Both the position numbers and the translations under genes were made by a program. Under the pieces are notes generated by a model. That model saw nothing but the letters and a program-made list of their open reading frames with translations. It did no database searches and had not been told where the DNA came from. From Galbula dea (taxonomy: Eukaryota > Chordata > Aves > Piciformes > Galbulidae), in NCBI GenBank assembly GCA_013399015.1, contig VWZX01000934.1:1054001-1118000 (forward strand): a DNA stretch of 64,000 nt, in the 5' to 3' direction. Positions 26,401 to 39,130 of this stretch are shown one piece after another (position 1 is the first letter of the stretch; each line of letters starts with the position of its first letter).

Positions 26401-27351
26401 ACAGAAAAAAATGCAGCTATTCACAAAGCAGACCTTTCACCTGTGTGTTTATACCTACTGGACCTGTCCTTCAGCTAGCAGAAATCTGCTGAGTCTTACT
26501 GCCTTTTTGTGGCCTTTGCCAGCACCCACCAGCTGATGACTTAATGCTAGCATCAATAATCTTCAGCACAAGAAAGGCCCTGAGAAATAAACAGCACTGT
26601 AGAAAACCTCACACAACCAGTACATCAACACTGATAATATTTCACACACAGGGGATGGCAAGGAGAGGCTGTTTACAAACTCACAGCAAGAGCAGCAGGA
26701 AAAAAAAAGCATCTCAAGACTGTGCAAAACCCTTACTCCTGAATCCCTCCTGGAGCTCACAACAGGTCCTGAGCAGTGTCTGCTTCAAGATCTGCAGAGG
26801 ACACCAGATTAGGAATCAAACTGGAAAAACACCCTGCACCAGTGCTGGCATTGCTGTGCTGGTGCAATATTGCTGACTGGACCTCTTTGGCTCCAAATAT
26901 GATGTTGTCAGTGCTTAGAATATTTCTTAATCAGCACTGAAGGGTGGCTGCCAAGAAAGTAGAAGAGGCTGTCTATCAGTCTTGCTTCTGTAGAAAGAGT
27001 GGTTGTTTAAAGGTTGTTTGACCTTTCCATTTTTCAAATGTGTGTCTCCTTGCCAAGGCTGTGTCATTCTTTGCAGGCATCTTGTTGTTCAAAACAAATC
27101 TTATACAGTGAACTTTTCTTCCCCCTCCCTTTATATGTTGCCATTCAGCAGCCTCATACTAACAAGTAAGGAGCCAGCACATAAGATCCATCTCTCAATA
27201 ATAAGCAAGTGCAGGAACCTACTTCTAAGGAACAACCAGCTCTGCAGAAATGGGCACTGCCTTGGGTGAACTGAGCAAGCAGGTGTGGGCTGCTCAGATC
27301 ACAGAAGCAACCCTACAATAGCAAGAAATTGTTCTCCAGTTTGTCTTTGAA

Positions 27352-27612
27352 TTATAGAAACACAGAATAGTTTTGGTTGGAAGAGACCTTTAAGATAATC
27401 AAGTCCAACCCTCAACCTAGCGCTGCCAGGTTGCCACTAAACCATGTCCCTCAGCACCACATCTCCATGGCTTTTCAACCCCTCCAGGGATGGTGACTCC
27501 ACCACTGCCCTGGGCAGCCTGGGCCAGGGTTTGACAACCCTTTCAGGAAAGATATTTTTCCTCATGTCCAGCCTAAACTTTCTCTTGGTGCAGCTTGAGG
27601 CTGTTTCATCAT
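27352..27612 (-). repeat. CR1 LINE fragment, 3' end
   Basis: About 260 bp in reverse orientation. It contains 'ggttggaagagacctttaag', 'aagtccaaccc', and the body phrases 'ccagggatggtgactccacc' and 'gggcagcctgggccag' typical of avian CR1. The tail at the left end has degenerate 8-bp repeats. Confidence 0.92.
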
Positions 27613-29164
27613 AAGCAGTCTTCTAACAGTAAACAAGTGCCTGTGGGCAGGTACTGCTGAGGAAAACAACAACAGCAAACCAACCTGAGATACCTACACC
27701 TCAGAAACAGGCTGGGCAAAACTACAGCAGTCATGCAGAGAAACAAGTGCTGAGGTATCTTAGGATGAGAAACATTTTAAATCACAAAGGACATGCTTAT
27801 AATGCTTTAAAGCACCTCAAGAGCACTGGGACAGCTCTGAGAAATGGGGATGGCTACTGAACAGGCAGCTAATGTATACTGCATCTTGGTGTACTCTGCA
27901 CTCAGACACATCTTCCATGGCATTCTTGATGGGAAGCCAAGACAAATACCACTCTGAATAATCAGGAAACTACCCAGCAACAACACGAAAAGTTTGCACA
28001 ACTCCAGCAAGCACACAACCTACTCTGAAAGATATCTGGGTGAGGAAAGGTGCTCCTTTCATCAATACAAAAAAACCCCTGAAGGCTCAATGCTTGTGCA
28101 GATAATGAAGCCAAACATGTTTACACACCAGTGATCATTACAGGCAGTGCTTAGAGGAGATCTTAGGTTAATTTTCATCTCCGCTAGCTAACAGACTGAT
28201 GACCTGCTGCCCCACCTAACCTCTCCAGAGTGACAAGTCAGGTGCTTTCACAAGCTGAGGAGGCTGCCTTGTTCCTGGAGAAAACAAAGACTTTCTCAAC
28301 ATATATGATTAAAAAGGTCAGTGAACCCCAGGCACTCAAACTGGTGTAATAGGACCAGCTGAGCTAAAGCAAAAATTCCTTTTGCTGGAAGTAAATAGCA
28401 CACTGTTATCTCCCCAGGGGCCAGGCAATAACAGGAGCCATGTTCCCATTCACTCTGCCAGTGTGTGATATGCTAGTGCTCTGTCTAAAAATACAACAGC
28501 TTTTTTTTTTTTTCAACAAGGCTGTGACAACTTCATCTCAGCTGGGTACAACAAACAGGCCTGAGCTGTGGCTAAGCAGCAGGGCTTTCTGTTCTGTATG
28601 CATGGGTGGTGGTGGGTTTTCCACCACAGCACCATATGTTACCTACTGCATGGCCTGGCTGCATTTCTACCTGTGTGTTAGGGGAAAATCAGGGCAGGTC
28701 TCTGTAGTGGCTGCACAAGGACAGAGTGCTTGGGGACACACACATAAAGCAACACCTGAAGTGGAGACAATGAGCTTTGGACTGTACTACCACACAGGGA
28801 GCTTGAATGAGAAAGAAGTTATGAAGGCACTAGTAGGGCTCCAGAGGAAAGTTCCTTTTACAGTGTGAAATAAGAAATGAGACCATGACAAAAAGGCAGC
28901 ACTGGGCTCAGGATTCTGTCTTGGTCCTAAGCCAGCTAACCACACTTTGTGCATTTAAAACTGACCTGGTCATTAATTCATTACAGACTTGTGCAATGTG
29001 AACAAGGCCAAGTCTCTTGGATAAAGATGTTTTCTCTTGCAAGTCAACTGGAAATGTTTAGAGTTTACTATTCAGGGAGAAATCTGCTTGTCATATCTGT
29101 AACAGGGCATTCTTCTCTGCACTGCCCACTCCAGACACCTCCAGATAATTAGACTGTAAGAAGA

Positions 29165-29240
29165 AGTTTGCTGCATCAACCCAGAAGTCCACCTAATCCA
29201 CTGCTTTACATCTAGCTAAGGACAACAGTGGATGAGGAAG
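29165..29240. repeat. Possible ancient CR1-like fragment
   Basis: The phrase 'cagaagtccacctaatcca' with 'aacagtgg' about 45 bp further on resembles an old sauropsid CR1/L3-like consensus ('aggtccatctagcccag...acagtggcca', from memory). It is heavily diverged and adjoins the younger CR1 piece on its right. Confidence 0.35.
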
Positions 29241-29268
29241 GAGAAATATATAAAGCAGCTCCTCTGTA

Positions 29269-29432
29269 TGATCACAGAATCATTAAGGCTGGAAGTGACC
29301 TCTAAGATCATTAAGTTCAACCATCAATCTATCACCACCATGCCATTAAACCATGTCCCTAAGTACATCTATGTGCTTTTTAACACCTCCAGGGATGGTG
29401 ACTCCACCACTGGTCTGGGCAGCCTGATCCTT
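29269..29432 (-). repeat. CR1 LINE fragment, 3' end
   Basis: About 165 bp in reverse orientation with 'cacagaatcattaaggctgg', 'aagttcaacc' and 'ccagggatggtgactccacc'. It is related to the 27352-27612 copy, sharing the 'accatgtccct' phrase. Confidence 0.88.
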
Positions 29433-30149
29433 TCCCCATTGTATCCTCTTAAAAACCAAGCAGCAATGTGGGCTTTCCTAAGTCAGGTATATCTGGATTA
29501 TTACATCAGCATCATATGCAGCTCTGCTTTCCAGGCATTTACCTAATGTCTTTTTGAACTCATTTGGAAGCAATTCTCTCAGGGAGACAAAAGGTGAAGT
29601 TATGGTAACTGGAGCTATTTATGTTACAAAGGAGACATGTAAGAAGGGGGTTAAAGCTAATGAATGGCTTTGAGAATGGACAGGACCTTTCTCAGAATAG
29701 GACAATAGAGTGCTTTTATGAAACTGGGAGACAGAAAACACAAAACTATTTTAAAAAGAAAGGAAGAATGCTCTTTTGTACAATTCAGCATTGGCCTTCA
29801 GAATTCACAGCCACAGGATAGTAGTACCCTGTGCTAGTTGCAGAGAGCTGGGCTAGTTTTCTAGGTGACAATAGTTAGATGAGGTGACTCCTACACAGCT
29901 TATTGAATCAAGCAGGCCACAACTTCAGCCAGTTTTCAATTGGATTATTGGAACTGAATTTCAATTCCTTACTACTGATCAGGCTCAGAAGGAGGGAACC
30001 TGCTGTCAGGAGCCTTCCTTGGTGAAGCATCAAGTTAACAGGCAGGGGAAACATCACAAATGAGCACTGACCATCTAGCTATGCTCATGAATGTTGCCTC
30101 TAGCTGGAGTTCACTTTCCAGGACAGGAAAGGGAGTGTGCTTTCCTTAC

Positions 30150-30346
30150 CTGAGTTGCTGCTGGCTGACCAATGACCACCCATCCTGGACACTGCTGGTC
30201 ACTGTGATGTGAGACGGAGACATTGGACGCCCACTGATCGAGGAAGCCTTTGGGAGTGTAAACACCACAGTCCTTGATGCTGGTCATTTGCTCAAATTCC
30301 TCACATACTCCATCACCATCATGGAAATAGCACCTGCTGGGTTCAT
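30150..30346 (-). CDS. PAPPA: PAPPA internal exon 4 of 7 (acidic DGDG segment)
   Basis: This 197-bp exon has acceptor tctcctggcag and donor gtaagg. It starts with the last two bases of an Asp codon and ends on a complete codon (phase 0 out). It encodes DEPSRCYFHDGDGVCEEFEQ, then MTSIKDCGVYTPKGFLDQWA, then SNVSVSHHSDQQCPGWVV and IGQPAATQ. There are four cysteines and one sequon (NVS). The acidic DGDG between two cysteines, followed by a Cys-Gly, recalls the calcium-binding part of a Lin-12/Notch repeat. The curated LNR modules of PAPPA lie elsewhere, so I call it only LNR-like. The match to the remembered human segment is close, which makes both the exon and its boundaries secure. It is flanked by the 13.1-kb and 18.7-kb introns and is the most isolated exon here apart from the 508-bp one. 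Confidence 0.95.
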
Positions 30347-32037
30347 CTGCCAGGAGAAAGCAGAGGAGAGAAATCACAAAGGACAGGTTATACAAGTCTG
30401 CAATCTAGTTGCTAGGACCTGCTATCAGTGGTCATTTATCTGCTGGCCCAGGTCACTGGGAAGTGGGAGTGCTGGTCACTTCAAGGCAGTGGCAAAGTGA
30501 TTTTAGAAAAGGCAAGCAACAAGACTCAACTTCTGTGTTAGGCAATTCCCCCAAGATATTTCCTAATGCAAGGGGTTTTCTGCTTATTTTCATCTCTCTC
30601 CATTTAAAAGGATGGAGACTGAAGAAAGCAGAGACAGAAAATACATAGAGAGACAATGTGGGTGTTGGCATCATTCCACCAACTTGGATGGAAAAATGCC
30701 AGCAGAGGGTCTGGTCTACAGTGTTTCCCTTTTTGTTTTTAAAAGATATCAGCAAAACAACAACAATGGCAGCAACTGTGAAGGCAGGGATGGCAAAAAC
30801 TGGCAAGTTCACAGTTGCAGTGACCAAAGGGCTGAACAGATCTGTATATTCAACGAGGAGATGCAGTCTATGTAGTGCGAGGGTGAGCTTGCCACATACA
30901 CGCATGGCTTCAACCAACAGGACTCAGATCTGACCTGAAAGGATCAAAAGCAGCAGAAGACTTTATTATCCTTGTCCATTTACTCTGTGGCTTCTCTAAT
31001 GAGACTGCCAACAAAGATGCCAAATTTTTGAGGTTGTTTCTGTAACACTGGCCCATTAAAAACTGAACTGAGATCCATCTACCCTTTTCCAACAGACTGC
31101 ATAGCAATAATGACTTTCAGTCATTAGAGTACTCTGTGAAATGGAAACCTTTGACCTGTTGGTATCCTATTTTGTATTGTATTATCATTGCCAGTCCCCA
31201 GAGGTATCCAGTTCTGACAGCCTGCTGTATTTTTGTCTGGCAAATAAGGCTGCTGAAAAAAGCAGTAGGAAATTAGCCAGAGCTGCTAGCTGGACTGATG
31301 GAAGCCATCCCTCAGCAGAGTCCTGTCGGTAGCATTGGACTAGCTTGAGCTAGGTGTCAGAAAATCCAACGGCTGCTCAGTTTTGAGCTACTTCCAAACT
31401 ACTAAATCCCCTGTTTATTTTTCCTCTGAGTTTACACAGTAAAATATCATCATGAGCCAGAAAAAAAATCAGTTTATTGCAATTCAATTATGTAATGACT
31501 TTCACTCCTTTTCCTCTCCCTTTGTACCAGCGCCCTGTGCAAAATTCCAGGTCCTTAGGAGAGTCTGAGTTTGAAAGAATGGAGAAGTCTATCAGGGAAG
31601 GATGTCATGATTGGTTCATTTCATCAGGACCCACTTGTGTACATGGATCAGTGTGGGAACTGGAACTGTGTATTTGCTGGTCCTGTGCTTGAACCTGGCA
31701 AAAAGGAGACAGAAGGAATCTGGAAGCCATTCATCTGTGGAGTTAAGCCCTATGTCTGAGGGAACATCCCTGGAGTGGTCAAACTTCTTGACCCTATAAG
31801 TCACATCTTAAAATCTTCATATGGCTGGAAACCACTAAACATATACCACACACCTCAAAGAGCTCAGAGGAGGAGCTTAGGAGAGTGCTTCACAGATACA
31901 AGATGACACTGGGACAGCCCAGAGTGCCCCATTACTCCATGGGTGGATGCGTTGATGGGTCCTAAGACAACCCATCAGTGCTGGCCCCATCAGCCCTGCT
32001 GCCTTGCCTCTACCCACAGCCAGATTGCCCAGCAGCA

Positions 32038-32080
32038 TCAATATCAATACCAGATAAGGCTATTCCTTATCTGATATTGA
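32038..32080. other. Inverted repeat with two opposed GATA motifs
   Basis: A perfect 9-bp stem 'cagataagg' / 'ccttatctg' with a 5-base loop (ctatt) spans 32051-32073. The arms extend outwards as 'tcaatatc' / 'gatattga' after a 6-base interruption on the left. Each stem carries a consensus GATA-factor motif (AGATAAGG). Confidence 0.6.
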
Positions 32081-32753
32081 CCCAGCTGGGAACAGGCAAT
32101 TGAACTGCTCATGAACCCTATTTGCCCTGAGAGCCCCAGTTTGCACATCCCTGTAGCACATCTTGTTTCTCTGCAGGGCTTACTAGTGCTGACACAGTGC
32201 TACACCAGTGTGGCTCGTCCATCCCTGGGACAGGTACCCTCTCTGTCTGGCCACCTCAAGGAAAGGGCAGAGCAAGCATGTAACTGTGATTGTCATGGAG
32301 ACAAACTCTTGGCTCCTTCACCTTATCCTTCTGCATCTCTTATTCTACTCCTCTCTCTGCAAGGATGTATCTAAGTGTAGACCAGGTCTCTGCTGTACCC
32401 AAGAACAGTAGGATAAAGCTGAGCCACTCACTCGCCTCAGAGCACTATGTCCTATTTTGAGTGACAGCCTCAGCAGATACCTCTGAGAAATATTCAGCCT
32501 GGGAAAGACTGTGGTGAGCAATCAGAAAGCCTCAAAACCAAATCCCAAACATGAGGAAACAGCTATTTGTTGAAAAAAAAAGGTAGTTTCTTTGTCATCT
32601 TATGAAAAGGAGCTTATTTCTGTAAAAAAGAAAGAAAAAGAAAGGAAAATATCTACCATATTAAAAAGACCTAACCTCCAGCCTGTAAACATATACAGAG
32701 TCAGACACACACTTAGAGTGAAACACTGCTCCACCCCCACACTGACAGCAACA

Positions 32754-32771
32754 CTTACACACACACACACG
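32754..32771 (+). repeat. (AC)n microsatellite, short
   Basis: Alternating A/C within a wider A/C-rich stretch (32700-32790). Confidence 0.8.
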
Positions 32772-33671
32772 TGCACTCTCTTTACACACCCCCAGTGAAG
32801 CCACACCACCAAGGGAAGGACACACCCAGAACCTCACAGCCTAATTTTAGACATATGTGTTCAGCCAGCGTTTCCCTGGCCTTCCTGAAGCACTGAATTA
32901 TCCTCACAACAGGCGCTGAAGTAAGCACAACATTTATATAGCAACATTCTCTTGCGCTGGCTCCAAACCTTCCCTCCTAATGCGATGATAAACGTAATGG
33001 GCTTCTGATAAGATCATGTGTTTGGGATAAAAGAATACTCAAGACCTACTCCAATTCGATGACTTAATTCATACTCACATGGATGGGAAGGCAGCCTTTG
33101 AATAGCTATGATCCAGGCCAGTGTGTGATCCTAACAGAGGCTAATTTGTTCCTGATTATGCTTAAGACCCCAATAAATCTGTCTGCTCAGAGCCTGCAAA
33201 ACCCGAGGGAGGAACCGAACGGAGAGATGGGGATGTCTGAATTAAATGGAGACTGCCTAAATGATTAAAAAAGTCTTACTGAACTGTGCTGTCATGAGCC
33301 CTTCTGCTGAGCAGGTCCTGGAGAGACCCTGTACCCTGCCATCCACCCAGTCACAGCTTTGCTGCCTGGATGACACTGCACACAACAGCTGAGAGATCAG
33401 ATACCTGCTTGCCTTTGCGGGCACTGAAAAACATTAGGGCAAGTGCCTTTACAACCCTGGATGTCTTTTAAGGAAGATCTTTAAGTCCCACTATTGAGAT
33501 GCCATCCTGAAGTGTACAATGCCAGGCTTTGAGGTTGAGCACTGGTAAGAGGAGGGGTAGATCTTTCCTGCCCATGAGCTTCCTACTTCTGAGTCATGGC
33601 AAAGATGAGGACTGCTTTAAATCCTTCCCAGAAACTGGTGAGGGCATCATCTGGAGCATATTCAAAGAAGG

Positions 33672-34122
33672 GCATGAAGCAGGTGAAGGGTCTAGAGCAC
33701 AAATCTTCTGAGAAGTGGCTGAAGAAACTGTAGTTGTTTAGTCTGGAGAAGAGAAGGCTCAGGGGAGACCTTCTTGCTCTCTACAACTCCCTGAAAGGAG
33801 ATTGGAGCCAGGTGGGGGTTGGTCTCTTCTCCTAAGAAGCAATAGTACAAGAAGAAATAACCTCAAGTTGCACTAAGGAAGGTTTAGGTTGGACATTAGG
33901 AACAATTTCTTCCCAAAAAGGGTTGTCAAGCCCTGGCACAGCCTGCCCAGGGCAGCAGTGGAGTCACCATCCCTGGAGGGATTGAAAAGCCATGTAGTTG
34001 TGGTGCTGAGGGACATGGTTTTGTGATGACCTGGCAGCACTGGGTTAAGGGTTGGACTTGATTATTTTGGAGGTCTCTTCCAACAAAAACAATGCTATGA
34101 TTTTCTTCTGTGATTCTATGAT
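33672..34122 (+). repeat. CR1 LINE fragment, 3' end, 450 bp
   Basis: Forward-oriented copy with 'tctggagaagagaaggctca', 'ggggagacctt', 'gggcagcagtggagtcacca' and 'ggttggacttgat'. It ends in tail repeats 'tgtgattctatgat'. It is one of the three longest CR1 pieces in the window. Confidence 0.94.
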
Positions 34123-36084
34123 CAACCTATGACAGCTAAATGTGGTGCATCGCTGGGTGGGCTGCAAAAAGAAGCAGAGGCTCTTCCTTCCACAGGTACT
34201 AAGCACCAGCTCTGACTCCTGGTTCTTACTGTGGTCTTGGATGTTTGGTACGTTACAGGCTGGGCTGTGCATTTTCATGAGCAAAGTGAAGAATCATCAG
34301 CTAGTTTCTTCCTACAATTGCCCTCACAAAACAAAAACTAACAGACTTCTTCCCTTTCCACAGTGGTGTGAACACAGCTCACTTAAATCTAGAGTAGATT
34401 GTAGAGTTCTACAGGCTCAAAGGTGGGAAGGGCAGTGTCAGTACTCATACATTTGTACGAAACAGTAGCTAACATCTTTATTTCCATAGTGGTGCAAAAT
34501 GCCTTTTCTGTTCTCTTCTCAACTACTGTGACATGAAATGCATCCAGGGCCTTGGTAATAGGAACTAATGCTTGTCTCCACAAAGGTCCATCAGCTCCCA
34601 AGACTCAGTGAAGGTCATGGTGATGTGTTGGTCACATATGGCCTGTACCATGGACTACCTTCATCAACACTGTTGATTTCTCACTTCAAAGTTGGAGATA
34701 TGGAAGAAGGGTACATGAAGGAAATCTGATTCAGCCTCAAGGAAAAATGACTTAATAAAAATTAAAACATTGTTGTGTGGAAGTCCAGCTTAAATCTAGA
34801 ACAGGAAAATGTCTGCAGGCATAGTACCTGGCAGCAGGAGACAGCATCTCTGGGGGACTGACAACAGCTGCTGAAGGATCCTGAGATGAACTTGGGAACA
34901 TAAGTTAATTTAGGCAGCTTGAGCTCCTTTTCCTTTACAAAGCACAAAACTGTTGGGGCCAAACCAGAGTTCCTCTGCTGCCCTTGCTTTGGGAAAAGGC
35001 AGTGAAGATTTCTGTGACAGCTGGGAATCCCTGAACATTCTACGGCAGCCATCAACCTGGAGAAGAGATTGGTGAAGCGAAATGTTGGGGAAAGAGATTA
35101 GCAAGACCTGGTCTGCTTACTACTGCAGTTAGGCTTCAAGATCAAGAATGACTTTGGGGCTCTCATGTGCTGCACCAGAGGCACCTGAGTGCAGTATAAA
35201 AGGCAGCTTTTTGTACTGAAATACAGCTTCCTCCTTTGGGATTCAGAAATGAAAGGATGCAGAGGATAAGGCAGAGAATTGAGGGAGCACCTGGGAAGCA
35301 CCTGCCAGAGCAGGTCTGGATGAGCAGGTAACTCCCCATGGCAGGTACCTCTTTGAAGTGAGGCTAGAGAATCACCAGTGAAAGGAATGAACTCTGGTAC
35401 AGATCAGGAGGCAGACATGCAGGATATACACTTATCTATGATAGGAAGCCTTCCACCTCATTAAAAAAAGAAAAGAGATCAAGAGATCCAATTCATAGCA
35501 GAGGGCACATCCTCTGACCAGGCTTTTCATGTCCAAGACACACAGTCAAAGTGCTGGGGACAGACGCTCAGGATGGCTTCCTGTTTTCAGCTCCAAGGCA
35601 GTGATAGGCATTGGCAGAATCTTCTTTTGTGCAATAACTACTATTTCTTTTAAATGCCAGACAAAAAAAAAAAAAAAGGAATATTTTTAAGCTCAGCTGT
35701 TTACTTAGGGATGTTTCCAGCTATAACAAGCCTCATACCACATAAACCGAAACCCCCCAGAAAGGAGGGACAAACACGCAGAAGCATTGTCTCAGAATAA
35801 GAGATTCGTGGAAGAGAGCAAACTTTGTATTTTAACCCCTGAAAGGTCTGCCCAGAGGTGTGTGGGCTTTTTCAGACATGGCAAGGGCCAACTCACAGCC
35901 TCACCTTAGTCAGCAACTTCTGCAGAAGCAGGGTTTTAGCACCACATCACTCCATCGGCATCTCCAGCACCAGTGTTTATGTTTGTAGATGAAAAGAAAC
36001 GTATCCAGAGGCTTCTATCACAAAAAGAGAAACAATTCCACTGCAGATCACAGGTACCCAGTGGCTGAGCAATGGCAGAACCTG

Positions 36085-36135
36085 CTCCATTTATTTCTAT
36101 GGGAGTTTCACCTTTGGCTCCAGTGGGAAGCGAGC
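36085..36135. repeat. Old palindromic repeat, core fragment
   Basis: Reads 'tatttctatgggagtttcac' then 'ctttggctccagtgggaag', a diverged form of the 'caatgggagt...gacttcagtggga' core. Confidence 0.4.
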
Positions 36136-38126
36136 GAATACCATGGCCTGCTTCCAGGAGATCTGCTAATCTCTTCTTTATGACTGAAGAAGCCAGAGAC
36201 AGAGATTTCCTGCTACAGCCAAAGAGTCGAGAGTTATTTTCCTTCCTGGATGTTCTGATTTGAAAAGAGGAAAACCATTACACAGAGCTTGGGCAGATCT
36301 TTCCCAATAAAGTTGCCTATCAATAAATTGTGACATTTTTCCTTCAATGAAATAAACCAGACACCTTGGAAACCAAAGGCAAAGGCGAGTGTTGCAATCT
36401 GCTGTGGAACATCCAGGGGCCTCGCTGGAGGCTTTTGGGCTTTTTTTCCATACAGTATGACAATCGTGTCTGAGCATCTCCTGAGCTGAACAGGCAGAGT
36501 GCAGCTCCCTGGTACTTCAGCTGCTTCGTGGAAATACATTGCTAGGCTTGTCCTTTGTCTGGTGGTGCCTGGGCTCAGTGCTGTGATATAGTGGTTGGAG
36601 CACAGTAATTATGCAATTGATCTGCGTGCTGCAGACAGATACAATTACAACTCCCTCGCAGAGCCCGGCACTGAAATGGGATATTTCACCTCCAAGAACA
36701 CGAGTCTTTGTCACTTAAAAGAAATGATATTTTCCACTGCTGGCAGTGGTAGTAAGACCTTATCTGCTCTGTGGCTAGCCAACAAGAGCCAAAGTGGCCT
36801 TCCCCTAAACCTAGGCAGCCAGAAGTGTTCTAAAAGCACTACACCACTTGTCCTCTTCCCACCAAAGCTTGTTTCCCTCCCTGCCTGGTGGAGTAAATCA
36901 GGAATGTGGTGCTGAGAGTATGTCAATATTTCCTTAGACTGACACAGATTTATTAGCTAAGCTTGGAGACTGTTTGACTGAAAGTCTGGATGCTTCAGTA
37001 AGGAAAGGAAGCAACTGCTGTGACCAGGAGAAGGCTGACCAGCGTCGTCCTTCCCGACACCTGGCCCACTTGCTGGGGAGGCTGGGAAGGAGTCCAGGAG
37101 AGAAAACCCAGCGGTGCCATGCACCAAGGAAAACCAACTGCTTGTTTGTGCATGTGGTTGGATGTTGTTGCAAAGGAAGGTCTTATTTTTCAGCATCATC
37201 CTCTAAGCATAGCAAGTTGCTACTGAGGATGCTCTAAGAGGGGAAGCATGACTAGCCTGGAAGCCTCTCAGACCCATAGAGAGTAATGTGTGAGGGATGC
37301 AACAAGTAAAAAAGTAATTGTCCTGCTGGACTCTCACTGTAGCTGTGTCCTAAAAAATAAAGCTGGATTGGGCTGGGCTGGAGTCACTGGCCTAGGGAAA
37401 AATGCAGGCAAATACCACTGCAGCCCACATTCTCCCCCACAAAAAAGCATCTGCTGTCCTTTTTATTTTCCTGCCCAAGATGCCTGCTCTCTCTGCTCTG
37501 TGGCTCAGCTGGCCAGGCTACGTTTGCACTATTAATGATGACAGTCTGAAAATCGCTTTGAGAGACTTCACCACGATGCTATGATTACTAACTTGCCAAA
37601 CGAGTGCTCAGACATTTTAGAACATGTAGCCACATTCCCATGAGCTGCAGGAAACAGTCAGCTTCAAAGTATTTGCCTTAAGCTGAAGGATTCACACAAA
37701 TAGCATCTGAATAGCCCTGGTCAGTAAATACATTGCTATTTGCTACAAAATTCTGCTGTAGAGCCTCAGCTTCTTTATCGACAGCAATTCTCTTTCCCAA
37801 GCTCCTTGGTCAATGCTTTAGTCTTATTGATGCCCTGTTGAGATGCTGAGTTTCTCTTGCAAGGTGGCTGGGTTTACTCCCATGCTGTTGTTCTACTGAA
37901 AGCCCTCGGCAGGGTCAGCCAAGGCCTATTTAATGTTGGTGAAAGGCAGGGAAATCACCATGAGGTGCTGCGTGGGGCCAGGGTTTCAGCAGTCAAAGCT
38001 GTGTTCCTGTGCAGGGGTATGAGGAAGGGGAGGGGGGAGAGGATGGGAGGAGGCTTTGCTCTCAAAGCATGCCCACAATGAATATGGATGGTCATCCATC
38101 ACTTTATTTTAAGCACATTACTTCTC

Positions 38127-38177
38127 TGTCAGAAAGGGGAGGGGGGGGAGGAAAAAAAAAAAGAAAGGAAAGAAAAG
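38127..38177 (+). repeat. Purine-only (G/A) tract
   Basis: 'ggggaggggggggaggaaaa' followed by a poly-A run and 'gaaaggaaagaaaag'. It is about 45 bp with no pyrimidine. Confidence 0.85.
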
Positions 38178-38852
38178 ACATATAAAATTAGGTTTGTGTC
38201 ACTCATTTAACACTGCAATTTCCCTAGAGGATTATGCACCAAACAGAGATAGCAAGCTCATGAATATTAATCATTTCCCTGAATGCAATGCAGCCAAACA
38301 ATAAGATTAGGGGAAAGTGCTATGCTTAATTTATGGATAATGGGAGAGGTAAAGGATAGAGCTCCCACAAAGGTAAGGCTCACAGCTGGAGGGAGAGGCC
38401 TCTGAGGAGGAGAAGGACAGATCCAGATTTGGGAGGTAGAAAAAACCCATCTGAGGTCAAGCAAGAGTGAAAGAAAAGGTGTTTAAGGATCACTCTCATA
38501 CTTCTGCCTGAACACCCACTAGTGACTAATGCTTCAAGCATGCCAGAAATGGTGGTAAATTCAAGAACTAAATACATTTATTTTCTCTTTTCCTCTGCTC
38601 TGTGGCTTTACCTCGTAGTTTACATCCCTGAGGCGCTGATCCAACAAACCACAGAGATGTGTCTAACCTGAAACATTCATGTTCTTCAGTGGGACATTCA
38701 CAGGTGGAGCTCAGCAGAAGCACTGCTCTGGATTGCTGTAATAAGGCTTTAGTGAAGAGTCCCTCACAAGCAAAGGAGATAAAGTGGAGCAATAACAACA
38801 CTAATAAGACATAACTAAAACCCCCATAAATTAACAGACAAACTTAAAGGTT

Positions 38853-39130
38853 GATAGAATCATAGAATCATGGAATGGCTTGGGTTGGAAGGGACCTTCA
38901 AAGGTCATCTAGTCCAACTCCCCTACAGCCAGCAGGGACATCTGCAACTAGATCAGATTGCTCAGAGCCCCAGACAACCTGACCTGGGATGGTTCCAGGC
39001 ACCACGGAACATCTCCCACCTCTCTGGGCAACCTGGGACAGGGTCTCACCACCCTCAGCATAAAATATTTCTTCCTTATATTGAGACCAAGTTCTGAATC
39101 TACTTCCCAGCTCTGTTTCAATGCCCCTAT
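38853..39130 (-). repeat. CR1 LINE fragment, 3' end
   Basis: Reverse-oriented copy starting with tail repeats 'tagaatcatagaatcatgg'. It continues with 'ggttggaagggaccttcaaa', 'catctagtccaact' and 'ctctgggcaacctggga'. It is one of the least diverged copies here. Confidence 0.95.

Larger units (their letters stand above)
11432..30149 (-). other. PAPPA: PAPPA intron between exons 4 and 5 of 7 (18,718 bp)
   Basis: This phase-0 intron is the longest complete intron in the window. CR1 copies are confined to its right half (21148-21240, 27352-27612, 29269-29432). The left half, 11.4-21 kb, has little recognisable repeat content apart from homopolymer runs and a short tandem duplication at 17671-17715. 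Much of 13.0-13.4 kb reads like conserved non-coding DNA. Confidence 0.9.
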
